Source of the DNA: [Muricauda] lutisoli (nom. illeg.)
GTDB taxonomy: Bacteria > Bacteroidota > Bacteroidia > Flavobacteriales > Flavobacteriaceae
NCBI RefSeq assembly: GCF_017313105.1
Contig: NZ_JAFLND010000001.1
Location: forward strand, 1,329,500 to 1,393,499
Direction of reading: 5' to 3'
DNA length: 64,000 nt
The notes under the pieces were generated by a model that was not told where the DNA came from, made no database searches, and saw only the letters and a program-made list of their open reading frames with translations. The translations under genes were made by a program, and so were the position numbers. Below are positions 44,522-53,081 of the stretch, in pieces (position 1 is the first letter of the stretch; every line of letters starts with the position of its first letter).

Positions 44522-45004
44522 ATGAAAGAAGAGTATTTAAAACATGTACAAACCGTAGATGATTTAATCAAGTCATTTTATGCCTGTTTAGGTGGCGAAC
44601 CAGGTCAACCGAGAGATTGGGATTTCTTTAGATTCTTATTTCATCCCCAAGCGAACAAGATTGGTTATGAAAAAGACATAAATGGGAGTTTAAGACCTCA
44701 ATTCATATCTCCTAATGAATATGTCGAAAGAACGGGAAATTGGCTGCAAACAACGCGTGAAACAGCTTTTTATGAAAGAGAAATCGGTAGAATTGAAGAA
44801 ACCTATGGAAATATTTCCCACGTATTAAGTACTTGCGAGGCTTTTCATAGTAAGGAAGACATGGCTAACAACAAGCCTTATAAGCAAGATGTAAAAAGTA
44901 TCCAATTAGCTTATTATAAGGATAGATGGTGGATCATTAACATGATGTGGCATGGTATTTCTCCCGAATATCCACTTCCGGAGAGATATTTGAGATATCA
45001 GTAA
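44522..45004 (+). CDS. NTF2-like (SnoaL-type) protein
   Basis: A 160-residue protein of the nuclear-transport-factor-2-like cone fold. It opens with TVDDLIKSFYACLGGEPGQPRD, followed by DFFRFLFHPQA, and ends with YYKDRWWIINMMWHGISP, a typical strand pair of the fold. Such folds serve as small enzymes or ligand-binding proteins; no catalytic residue can be assigned. It is free-standing inside the polysaccharide cluster, between two large AT-rich gaps, so its link to glycan synthesis is unproven. Confidence 0.78.
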   Translation: MKEEYLKHVQTVDDLIKSFYACLGGEPGQPRDWDFFRFLFHPQANKIGYEKDINGSLRPQFISPNEYVERTGNWLQTTRETAFYEREIGRIEETYGNISHVLSTCEAFHSKEDMANNKPYKQDVKSIQLAYYKDRWWIINMMWHGISPEYPLPERYLRYQ

Positions 45005-45172
45005 TTTCAACTTGAGCATCCAATTCTGGATTATTTTTTATAATTATCAAAACAATTGGACATTATATCAATTATAATTTATGACAGGTTGTATTAAATC
45101 TACATCTAAGATTTTTAAAGTCATAACTTTAAAAGTTTCATAAAGCGATATAACCAAAACGATTACTTGATA

Positions 45173-45781
45173 ATGTATAAAAAGTTTTTAAAAAGATTTT
45201 TAGACTTTTCAATATCACTGGTGGCGCTGATTTTACTATCACCATTGATTATTACATTAATTATTCTATTGCTGTTTGCCAATAAGGGCGAACCATTCTA
45301 CTTCCAAAAAAGACCTGGGAAGAATGCTGAAATTTTCACTATCATAAAGTTTAAGACCATGAGGGATCCAAAAGACAATGAAAGTGAATTAATGAATCAA
45401 GAGCAGCGTATTACCAAAGTCGGTGCAATCATTAGGAAAACTTCCTTGGATGAACTATTGCAATTGGTGAATGTTTTGAAAGGTGATATGTCCCTCATTG
45501 GTCCTAGGCCCCTATTGATTGAATATCTTCCGTTATATAACGAAGAGCAAGCAAGAAGACATTTGGTGAAGCCAGGTATTACGGGATGGGCACAAGTGAA
45601 TGGCCGTACTGCACTATCATGGAATGAAAGATTTGCCCATGATGTATGGTATGTTGATCATTTAAGTTTCAAAAATGATATAAAAATCTTGTGGAAAACA
45701 GTTCAGAAAATATTTAACAGGGAGGCCATGTCCTCCATTGAAAGTGCCTCGTTTGCACTTTGGAAAGGAAATGCCAAATAA
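45173..45781 (+). CDS. PglC-type initiating phosphoglycosyl transferase, copy 2
   Basis: A 202-residue paralogue of the enzyme at 43412, with the same layout: RFLDFSISLVALILLSP helix, FYFQKRPGKNAEIFTIIKFKTM, catalytic Asp-Glu in TSLDELLQLVNV, DMSLIGPRPLLI and KPGITGWAQVNGRT. The usual SLDELPQ motif is changed to SLDELLQ, next to the catalytic pair. It is slightly shorter at its C-terminus. The ATG at 45173 is used rather than the TTG two codons upstream. It may start a second, different repeat unit, or be a silent copy. The next gene is convergent. Confidence 0.93.
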   Translation: MYKKFLKRFLDFSISLVALILLSPLIITLIILLLFANKGEPFYFQKRPGKNAEIFTIIKFKTMRDPKDNESELMNQEQRITKVGAIIRKTSLDELLQLVNVLKGDMSLIGPRPLLIEYLPLYNEEQARRHLVKPGITGWAQVNGRTALSWNERFAHDVWYVDHLSFKNDIKILWKTVQKIFNREAMSSIESASFALWKGNAK

Positions 45782-45842
45782 GACAGATGATAACACAATA
45801 ACACCCCTGTCTTAGGCCAAAAAGTTCTAAAGTCAAATTCTC

Positions 45843-46745
45843 CTATTCCTCAAAATACTTCCAAATCGAGGTTTTTTGACGCCACCCTAAATATTTTTGA
45901 ATTTTAGAATTATCCCCAACCATGTTCCAGACTTCATTGTCACGATAAGGCAGGGCACCAAATTCTATGTTTGATGCACTATTCATCTTTGTTTTGGCTT
46001 TTTCAGCCATTTCTCGGATGGAAACCCCCTCACCTGAACAAACATTATAGACTTGATTGGTATTTTCTGTAAGTCCAGCCAACAATAGCGCCTCAATAAC
46101 GTCACTCAAATACAGATAATCCCGAACTTGCTCACCCAAGGTCATGGAGAAATTCTCATTTCGGTCTAGCTTTTCCTTTAATTGCGAAGGAAAAAAGTTA
46201 GTGGGCATATTCAATCCCAAAAAATTGAACATGCGAAGTATCGTATATTTTTTTTCCTTTAATTCAGAAAAGGTCTTTAGTGCCATTTCCCCACAATACT
46301 TGGACAATGAGTAGGGCGATGCCGGAACAAAACCACCTATTTCCTTAAAGGGAGGAGTTATAGCTGTGCCCCCATAAACCTCACTGGTGCTGGTATAAAC
46401 AAAATTTTTATAGGGTACATCCTCTAATGCGTTTAAAATATTTGCCGTTCCTGTAAAATTTACATCCATCAACTGTTGAACAATGGAAAAATCCCTGGAA
46501 CGGTTCAAATTTGCCGCTAGATGATAAACTAAAGTAGGTTTGATTTCTTTAACGACATCAGAAAGAGAGGGAAAATCCAAGAGATTCACTTGATGAAAGG
46601 TAATATTTGGATTTTGTTCCTCGTTACGTTCCAAATCAATAGAATGCACCTCATCACAGCCGTTTTGAATCAATTGGGATATGAGGTTGCTTCCCAAATA
46701 CCCAACTCCACCGGTTACTAGTATTCTTTCTCCTTTAAAGTTCAT
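45843..46745 (-). CDS. NAD-dependent sugar epimerase/dehydratase (SDR), CDP-sugar pathway
   Basis: A 300-residue extended SDR enzyme. The NAD motif is TGGVGYLGSN, the catalytic Ser region YTSTSEVYGG, the Tyr/Lys pair in YSLSKYCGE, and the substrate region ends in VRDYLYLSDVIEAL. It is the third gene of an operon with rfbF and rfbG, starting with a TGATG overlap on the rfbG stop. A GTG-initiated frame extension to 46757 is less likely. It probably acts on CDP-4-keto-6-deoxyglucose, as a reductase or epimerase like RfbJ. Which final sugar results is unknown. Confidence 0.88.
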   Translation of the reverse strand: MNFKGERILVTGGVGYLGSNLISQLIQNGCDEVHSIDLERNEEQNPNITFHQVNLLDFPSLSDVVKEIKPTLVYHLAANLNRSRDFSIVQQLMDVNFTGTANILNALEDVPYKNFVYTSTSEVYGGTAITPPFKEIGGFVPASPYSLSKYCGEMALKTFSELKEKKYTILRMFNFLGLNMPTNFFPSQLKEKLDRNENFSMTLGEQVRDYLYLSDVIEALLLAGLTENTNQVYNVCSGEGVSIREMAEKAKTKMNSASNIEFGALPYRDNEVWNMVGDNSKIQKYLGWRQKTSIWKYFEE

Positions 46746-47836
46746 CAAAGGGTCCACTCTTTCTTCTTGTTTATTGCATCTTGAACATACTGGGCAATAT
46801 CTTCTTTGGTATTCACCACTCCTTTTTCATAAAAGTCCTTATACCATAAAATTGTTTTTCGAATTGTTTCTGACCTATCCCATACAGGCGTCCACTTTAG
46901 CAATTTATTGGACTTTGAACAATCCAGCATCAAGAGGTTGGCTTCGTGGTGATTTTTTTTATTGGTGCTTACAGCATATTTAATTTTTGACCAAAACGAT
47001 TTGGCTTCGTCTGTAATTTCCTGGACCGATAGATTACTAGAAAGATCGGGGCCAAAATTCCAACCATCGGCAAATTCTTTTTCTCCACTGAGCAACTTCC
47101 ATCCCAACATAAGATAACCGGAAAGTGGATCCAATACGTGTTGCCATGGTCTTGTCGCCAAAGGGTTTCGTATTTCGGTTTCACCACCAATAGATGCGGC
47201 TTTGATAAGGTCGGGGATCAATCTATCTTGAGACCAATCTCCCCCTCCAATAACATTACCGGCTCTACCACTTGCCAACAAAGTTTGCCCGGTAGTTCCA
47301 TTAAAAAAAGATTTGCGATAAGACTGCGTCAATAATTCTGCACATCCTTTGGAGGAACTGTACGGGTCATGACCTCCCATGGGATCATTTTCCCTGTACC
47401 CCCATATCCATTCTCTATTTTCGTAGCACTTATCACTGGTTACGTTTACAATGGCCTTTACGGATTCTGTCTGCCTGGATACCTCAAATACGTTCAATGT
47501 ACCTATTACATTGGTTTGATACGTTTCAATTGGGTTCTCATAGGAATATTTAACAAGGGATTGAGCCGCTAGATGGAAAACAATCTCGGGTTGAAACTCC
47601 TCAAAGACCGATTTCAGTGCATCCAAATCTAAAATATTACCTTCTATCGACTTGTATTCGGTATTCAAAAGTGTTTTATGGTTTGTCGGAGTGTTCGGAG
47701 GCAGGGCATATCCTACCACTTCCGCACCCATTTGAGCAAGCCATGCAACTAACCAAGACCCTTTAAAACCGCTATCACCGGTCACTAAGCACCTTCTCCC
47801 CTTATAGACTCCGCCGAACAATCTATCTATTTCCAT
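46745..47836 (-). CDS. rfbG: CDP-glucose 4,6-dehydratase
   Basis: A 363-residue SDR enzyme converting CDP-glucose to CDP-4-keto-6-deoxyglucose. Landmarks are CLVTGDSGFKGSWL (NAD site and the typical FKGSWL), FHLAAQSLVKYSYENPIETYQTN, VTSDKCYENREWIWGYREND, DPYSSSKGCAE and SGRAGNVIGGGDWSQDRLIPD. This pattern is specific for RfbG. The ATG at 47836 is chosen; a TTG three codons upstream is unlikely. The gene overlaps the rfbF stop by 10 nt and is the middle gene of the three-gene operon. Confidence 0.95.
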   Translation of the reverse strand: MEIDRLFGGVYKGRRCLVTGDSGFKGSWLVAWLAQMGAEVVGYALPPNTPTNHKTLLNTEYKSIEGNILDLDALKSVFEEFQPEIVFHLAAQSLVKYSYENPIETYQTNVIGTLNVFEVSRQTESVKAIVNVTSDKCYENREWIWGYRENDPMGGHDPYSSSKGCAELLTQSYRKSFFNGTTGQTLLASGRAGNVIGGGDWSQDRLIPDLIKAASIGGETEIRNPLATRPWQHVLDPLSGYLMLGWKLLSGEKEFADGWNFGPDLSSNLSVQEITDEAKSFWSKIKYAVSTNKKNHHEANLLMLDCSKSNKLLKWTPVWDRSETIRKTILWYKDFYEKGVVNTKEDIAQYVQDAINKKKEWTL

Positions 47837-48603
47837 ACTTTCCAATCAGCTTTGCCTTGCTCCCACATTTCATTAAGTACTTTATTGTCCCTAAGGGTAT
47901 CCATTGGTTTCCAGAACCCATAATGCTTGTAAGAAAACAACTCGCCATCTTTGGCCATATTTTCTAGCGGGTCTCTTTCAAATATGGTTGAATCACCATC
48001 TTTTAAATATTCGAAAACCTTGGGCTCACAAACAAAATAACCTCCATTGATCCAAGATCCATCTCCCTTTGGTTTTTCTTGGAAAGAGGCAATCTGCTCA
48101 TCCCCGATAAATTTTAGGGAACCAAATCTTCCTTCGGGCTGCACAGCTGTCATGGTAATGGCTTTCCCGTGTTTTTCATGGCTATGAACCAATTGGGCTA
48201 TGTCCACATTGCCCACACCATCACCATAGGTTAGCATAAACCTTTCGTCTCCTATAAGATTTTCTATTCTTTTGAGTCGGCCTCCGGTCATTGTGTGCAA
48301 TCCCGTGTCTACGAGGGTAACTTTCCAAGGTTCCGCTTCATTATTGATTATCTCTGTACTATTGTTCTGAATATCTATCTTCACATCACATTGATGCAGA
48401 AAATAATTTGAAAAATATTCTTTGATGACGTATCCCTTGTATCCTAATAAAATAATGAAATCATTAAATCCATAGGTAGAATAAATCTTCATAATATGCC
48501 ATAGGATTGGCTTATTTCCGATGGGCACCATTGGTTTAGGTATATTTTGGGTTTCTTCGCTAAGTCTTGTACCAAAACCTCCTGCCAATAAAACAACTTT
48601 CAT
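47827..48603 (-). CDS. rfbF: Glucose-1-phosphate cytidylyltransferase
   Basis: A 258-residue nucleotidyltransferase making CDP-glucose from CTP and glucose-1-phosphate. The start block MKVVLLAGGFGTRLSEET is the pyrophosphorylase signature, with KPMVPIGNKPILWHIMKIYS following. Further marks are FMLTYGDGVGNVD and GSWINGGYFVCEP, typical of RfbF. It begins the operon rfbF-rfbG-SDR. A -7 box sits just upstream on the minus strand. Confidence 0.96.
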   Translation of the reverse strand: MKVVLLAGGFGTRLSEETQNIPKPMVPIGNKPILWHIMKIYSTYGFNDFIILLGYKGYVIKEYFSNYFLHQCDVKIDIQNNSTEIINNEAEPWKVTLVDTGLHTMTGGRLKRIENLIGDERFMLTYGDGVGNVDIAQLVHSHEKHGKAITMTAVQPEGRFGSLKFIGDEQIASFQEKPKGDGSWINGGYFVCEPKVFEYLKDGDSTIFERDPLENMAKDGELFSYKHYGFWKPMDTLRDNKVLNEMWEQGKADWKVWK

Positions 48604-48932
48604 AATATATTGAGTTTATACCAAAGATAAACGCATTAATTCACAAAATATTCGAATCAAGAATTGAAAATTTTTCAGAAATTGTTTTCGATTTGAAAAA
48701 AACCAACAATCAAGCATCGTATAAAAATCTGATATTCAAGGATCCAAGTTGTTTTTCAATGTCTTCACAAAAGAGCAAAGTAGAGATTTGGAAGTGAAAA
48801 TTTATTGATATGTTTACAAAAAAGAAAGGACCTCATAATGTAAATGCCATTGGCACAATAATGAAATCGAGGGTACGATAATAAACCCTTTTTTTTAAGC
48901 GTTAAACAGCCTAACCCTAACGTCAAATTGAA
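48604..48932. other. Divergent intergenic region before the sulfotransferase-like gene
   Basis: A 329-nt AT-rich gap. Apart from the minus-strand -7 box for rfbF, I see no clear plus-strand promoter, repeat or gene. Confidence 0.5.
48622..48629 (-). promoter_or_regulatory. -7 box of the rfbF operon
   Basis: The plus-strand CAAAGATA reads TATCTTTG on the minus strand, an exact TAnnTTTG match, 19 nt before the rfbF ATG. No TTG at ideal spacing. Confidence 0.4.
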
Positions 48933-49739
48933 ATGTTTAAAAAATTAAAACAAACACTAATCCAATCACCATTCTATAAGATTTCATTAAATATTCAATC
49001 TTTTTTTATCAGTAGTTCATGGATGTTCCAGAGCAAAAATCAAATTAAGGATAATTCCACCATATATGTGATTTCTTCGTACAAAACTGGTACTTCCTAT
49101 ATAACTTCAAGGTTTAGAAAAGAGATTTCCAAACATGAGCCCTATCAATATGTTTCTTATAGAAAACTTACAGCTGATTTTGACAAGCATTTTGTTCGAA
49201 GATTAAATTATCTGAATGTAAAAATTGAAGCATCCGGATTTTTATTTTATCAGCTAGAGCAACTGGCAAAAAATCCAATAGCCAAGAATTTGAATTACAT
49301 ATGCATTTTACGAAAACCAAGTGCATGGGTTACTTCTTTTATCAATTACATGCTTCATGAAATCAAAGCTGAAATCAATCCTTACTATAATTGGACCGAT
49401 GAACTTATTTTGAAAAAACTGCTTGGTGTAGACCTCTCAAACTTTTATAATTTGGGGGAAGAAGAGCAAGCCAAAATTGCTGAGAATTTAATTGATTCAT
49501 ACCTCGAAAACACGAAAAAAACAAAATTACTGAAAAACGTAACATACGTCTGGATCAATGAATTGGAAGAGTTTACCAATAAATTAGGACCAATGATAGG
49601 TGAAGAAGTGAAACCACAAGAGAAAAGTTATAGGAACAAAGGAAATTCAAAAAAATATATCTATAAAAATGACTCACTGGATGAGGAGTATTCCAAAATA
49701 GTGGATTCCTTGATAAATCCAACTGAAATAAAAGAATAG
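48933..49739 (+). CDS. Sulfotransferase-like protein
   Basis: A 268-residue protein with the fold marks of PAPS-dependent sulfotransferases. The 5'-phosphosulfate loop is ISSYKTGTSYITS (S48 to S55, K51 the likely catalytic lysine). The 3'-phosphate region is YICILRKPSAWVTSFINYML, with Arg and Ser at the usual positions. It lacks an obvious signal peptide, as expected for a cytoplasmic enzyme using PAPS. Its likely acceptor is a lipid-linked sugar unit, giving a sulfated polysaccharide. The overall similarity to known members is low, so this is a motif-based call. Confidence 0.65.
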   Translation: MFKKLKQTLIQSPFYKISLNIQSFFISSSWMFQSKNQIKDNSTIYVISSYKTGTSYITSRFRKEISKHEPYQYVSYRKLTADFDKHFVRRLNYLNVKIEASGFLFYQLEQLAKNPIAKNLNYICILRKPSAWVTSFINYMLHEIKAEINPYYNWTDELILKKLLGVDLSNFYNLGEEEQAKIAENLIDSYLENTKKTKLLKNVTYVWINELEEFTNKLGPMIGEEVKPQEKSYRNKGNSKKYIYKNDSLDEEYSKIVDSLINPTEIKE

Positions 49740-50242
49740 GATTAATCTATCCGCTAATTCCTTCGTTTTTACTGGTTTAAAACAATTCCTGACCTTTTTG
49801 CATTCACAGATATCATTATAAAATAGACGTTCAGTCCTTCAGAGAAAATCAAATAATTGAGCAACAGCGCTTTGATGTCTTGTTTTCAATTAGCAATTCT
49901 AAATAAAAATTGACTTATTCTCTGTGATTGGAGAAACCATCCATTTTTCATCTTTGTTCTTTCTAAATCAAAGGAAAGTATTGGGAAAATCTAATTATTA
50001 TTTTACTTCGATTAACGTCAAAAACTTAGCTTTGAACTAAATTTTAATATTTCCGTTACTTTTCTCTTTAAATTTCCATTTTAAAATGGACATACTCAAG
50101 TGAAGTTTGAATCAATAATGTTAACCAGTCATCGTTATTTTACTTAAATCTTAAAAAAAACCTCAATGATGTGTCAACAACAAATGGAAATATCAAATCC
50201 AATTATGTCACTTAAATACCAATCTTAAAAATATAGTATACG
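49740..50242. other. AT-rich intergenic region between the sulfotransferase-like gene and the SDR block
   Basis: A 503-nt gap with no supported gene. A TAGCTTTG at 50027-50034 matches TAnnTTTG, but a matching TTG is missing and the leader would be about 200 nt long. Confidence 0.5.
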
Positions 50243-50989
50243 ATGTACACCGTTATGATTCTTGGTGGGGCCAAAGGAGTCGGACTGGAAATTTTGAAAT
50301 CTTGCCATAAAAAAGGGTATCAAGTTGCATTTTGTGGTCGAAATAGCGAGCAAGGCCAAAAAATAATAGATGAATTAAATGGGAGTGACAGCCTATATTT
50401 CCATACCTTGGATTTAACCAACATGAATGGACTTGAGAGTTACTATAAAGAAACTATAAAAAGGTTCAATAAAATTGATGCACTTATTGTTTACGCCGGC
50501 ATATCCCCTATCGCCTCTATTTTGGATTCCACAGAAGAGCAGTTCGATAGTGTATTCAATGTTAACCTTAAGGCCCCCTATTTTTTATTGAAGCATGTTT
50601 TAAGGCACATGAAGGAAAACCAGTCTGGATCAATTGTTTTCTTTGGTTCTCCCCACATGGATTACGGACACGAAGACAGGGCCGCATATGCCCTTACAAA
50701 GTCGAGCCTATATACGCTTTCGAACCATATCGCACACCATTATGCAAAATTCAAAATCCGATCTAATTATGTGGTCATGGGTTGGACCAATACAGAGGGA
50801 GAGCTTGAATTAAGAACAAAAGAAGGAACGGATGAAGCACAACTCATGGATATGGCCTCTAAGATTATCCCCATGGGCCGTATGTTAGATCCAACCGAAC
50901 CAGTTGCCGCTGTCATGCACCTCATTTCAAGTGATTCTGCCATGACAACTGGGTCAATAATCAGAATCACAGGAGGACATTTTATTTAA
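50243..50989 (+). CDS. SDR-family oxidoreductase, block gene 1
   Basis: A 248-residue classical short-chain dehydrogenase. The cofactor motif is ILGGAKGVGLEI. The catalytic Ser sits in VFFGSPHMDYG and the Tyr/Lys in YALTKSS; the N-terminal region reads VYAGISPIAS in place of NNAG. The end (SAMTTGSIIRITGGHFI) is normal. It starts a tight five-gene cluster, 5 nt before the SMP-30 gene, and might oxidise or reduce a sugar alcohol, aldose or lactone. The exact substrate is not predictable. Confidence 0.9.
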   Translation: MYTVMILGGAKGVGLEILKSCHKKGYQVAFCGRNSEQGQKIIDELNGSDSLYFHTLDLTNMNGLESYYKETIKRFNKIDALIVYAGISPIASILDSTEEQFDSVFNVNLKAPYFLLKHVLRHMKENQSGSIVFFGSPHMDYGHEDRAAYALTKSSLYTLSNHIAHHYAKFKIRSNYVVMGWTNTEGELELRTKEGTDEAQLMDMASKIIPMGRMLDPTEPVAAVMHLISSDSAMTTGSIIRITGGHFI

Positions 50990-50994
50990 TAGAC

Positions 50995-51816
50995 ATGGGT
51001 CACACATTGATATTCTATAACGACTCCAAACTCCTAGAGGGACCAGTGTATGATTCTACATACAATTTCCTTTATTTCGTTTCGATTTTGGACGGAATGG
51101 TCTATTGCTTAGACGTTACTACCAAAGAAATATTAAGCGTTAAATTGGACTCCCCTGTTGGGTGTGTCTTTATTCTAGACGAGAAAAAAGTATTGGCCGC
51201 CTCTAAAATTGGGTTTTATGAGATAGATTTCAAAACCCTAAAAAGTCAATTTTCCTTTCAGATGGAGATTCCGGATTTTGTTCGTTACAATGATGGCACC
51301 ATAGATCCCAATGGAAGGTATATTGTGGGCACCATGGGATATCCCGAGGTACAGGAGAATATTGGCAAGGTATTTTCCTATAATAATGGAAGTTATAAGG
51401 TTCTCATTGAAAATACCACTATCTCCAATGGATTGGTCTTTTCTAAAGATGGTACAACCCTGTACTTTATCGATACGCCAACAAAAAAAGTGGCCAAATA
51501 TATTTATGACACAGTAAATGGAAATGCCACTTTTGATTCTTATATCATACAATTCAATGAGAATGGCAGTCCCGATGGTATGTGCATGGATCAGGATGGC
51601 ATGTTGTGGATTGCCGAATGGGGCGGTGGCCAGGTTTCCAAGTGGAATCCAGAAAATGGAAAAATGATAAACCGAATAAAACTACCCTGTACAAATGTGA
51701 GCTCTTGCTGTTTAGATGATTTGGGCAACCTTTTTGTAACTACCGCTAAATCGGACAGCCCTGATGACATTTTTGGCGGAGGCCTTTTTTACGTTAATTT
51801 GAACAAGAAAATATAA
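50995..51816 (+). CDS. SMP-30/gluconolactonase/LRE-family protein
   Basis: A 273-residue six-bladed beta-propeller with a divalent metal site. Probable metal ligands are E15 (LLEGPVYD), the Asn of ISNGLVFS and the Asp of SPDGMCMDQ. Members hydrolyse sugar lactones to aldonic acids. Blades repeat the pattern of DGTTLYFIDT and DGMLWIAEWGGG. There is no signal peptide, so it works in the cytoplasm. Placed between an SDR and a glycosyltransferase, it suggests that a sugar-acid intermediate is made for the polysaccharide. Confidence 0.9.
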   Translation: MGHTLIFYNDSKLLEGPVYDSTYNFLYFVSILDGMVYCLDVTTKEILSVKLDSPVGCVFILDEKKVLAASKIGFYEIDFKTLKSQFSFQMEIPDFVRYNDGTIDPNGRYIVGTMGYPEVQENIGKVFSYNNGSYKVLIENTTISNGLVFSKDGTTLYFIDTPTKKVAKYIYDTVNGNATFDSYIIQFNENGSPDGMCMDQDGMLWIAEWGGGQVSKWNPENGKMINRIKLPCTNVSSCCLDDLGNLFVTTAKSDSPDDIFGGGLFYVNLNKKI

Positions 51817-51818
51817 AA

Positions 51819-53081
51819 ATGAAAGCAGTAGAGATCAGTGTAATAGTCCCTATTCACAATATAGAACCGTATTTACCAAAATGTATCGATAGCCTATTGG
51901 TTCAATCCTTCACCAATTTTGAGTTGATATTGGTCGACAATGGCAGTCCGGACAATTGCCCCGAAATATGTGACAGGTACGCTTCCATCGACGATAGGAT
52001 TGTGGTAATACACAAAGAAAACCACGGTTTATTGAGTGCCAGAAAAGCTGGTTTAGAAAAGGCAAAAGGTAAATATGTTGCCTACGTAGATGGTGATGAC
52101 TGGGTGGACATTTTTTATTTGGATACGCTTTATAAAATGGCCGTGGCCAACAATTCAGATTTGGTCGTAACTGGGCATTATAGAGAATTTGATGGCAAAA
52201 TAGAAACCATCAAACCATCCTTTACAGGAAATTATAATGCATCTGAAATCAGCTCTTTGGTCCTACCCAGTGCCATTTGCAACGATCGGTTTTGTGAGCA
52301 CAATATATCCACTTATGTCTGGAACAAACTCTTTAAAAGAGAGTTATTGCTCCAATATGTGCTTGATATTCCCAATGACATCATTATGGGTGAAGATGCT
52401 GCCATTACCTATACCTATCTTACCTTATGCAACCACATTACCATTTGCGATATCCCCGTATACTATTACCGTCAAAGGCCGGATTCAATTGTAAAATCCA
52501 TCGAAAACCCTGAGATGGAATACACTCGATTGAGCCATCTGCTGGTGTTCTTAAGAAGAAAACTCGCACCTTATTTGAGTGAAGAAAATTTAAAGTCTCA
52601 ACTAACATCTTATCTCTACTCCCTTATATTGGTTCGCTCGGGAGGTTTAATTTCAAATGAAGTATACGATGATACTATTTTCAACCCCTTTTTGAATACT
52701 TCTAAAAACTCAAGAATTGTTGTTTATAGTTCCGGTTCCTTTGGACAACATATTTTAAGCACTAACGCCAAACTTAAATATTTTCAAATTGTCCGTTGGA
52801 TAGACGTCGATTATCACGATATGACAATCGATGGAAATTCAGTGCAACCCATAGGTGCAATTGACAATAATGAATTTGATCATTTGATTATTGCCACGAC
52901 GAATCCCACCTATTATGACCAAATAAAATCAAACTTGGAGCTTGTAGGGATAGACACACATAAAATCGTACAAATTGGTCATGATGAAAAGGAAATAATC
53001 AACCTATTGAACAGCTTAGGCTTTAACAACGATTTTTCGAGAAATTTAAATATTTCCTCCAAAAGAACTGAAATAATATAA
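51819..53081 (+). CDS. GT2-family glycosyltransferase with a C-terminal Rossmann-like domain
   Basis: A 420-residue protein. Residues 1-270 form a GT2 (GT-A) enzyme: ISVIVPIHNIEPYLPKCIDS, DNGSPDNCPEICD, and the metal-binding motif in YVDGDDWVD. Residues 300-400 form a second domain with a Rossmann-like start (RIVVYSSGSFGQHILS) and repeated strand/helix units (FDHLIIATTNPTYYDQIKSN, LVGIDTHKIVQIG). This second part resembles the sugar-binding/PglD-N-like or CoA-binding fold and has no assigned role here. The stop codon abuts the next start (TAAATG), so the genes are coupled. Confidence 0.85.
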   Translation: MKAVEISVIVPIHNIEPYLPKCIDSLLVQSFTNFELILVDNGSPDNCPEICDRYASIDDRIVVIHKENHGLLSARKAGLEKAKGKYVAYVDGDDWVDIFYLDTLYKMAVANNSDLVVTGHYREFDGKIETIKPSFTGNYNASEISSLVLPSAICNDRFCEHNISTYVWNKLFKRELLLQYVLDIPNDIIMGEDAAITYTYLTLCNHITICDIPVYYYRQRPDSIVKSIENPEMEYTRLSHLLVFLRRKLAPYLSEENLKSQLTSYLYSLILVRSGGLISNEVYDDTIFNPFLNTSKNSRIVVYSSGSFGQHILSTNAKLKYFQIVRWIDVDYHDMTIDGNSVQPIGAIDNNEFDHLIIATTNPTYYDQIKSNLELVGIDTHKIVQIGHDEKEIINLLNSLGFNNDFSRNLNISSKRTEII

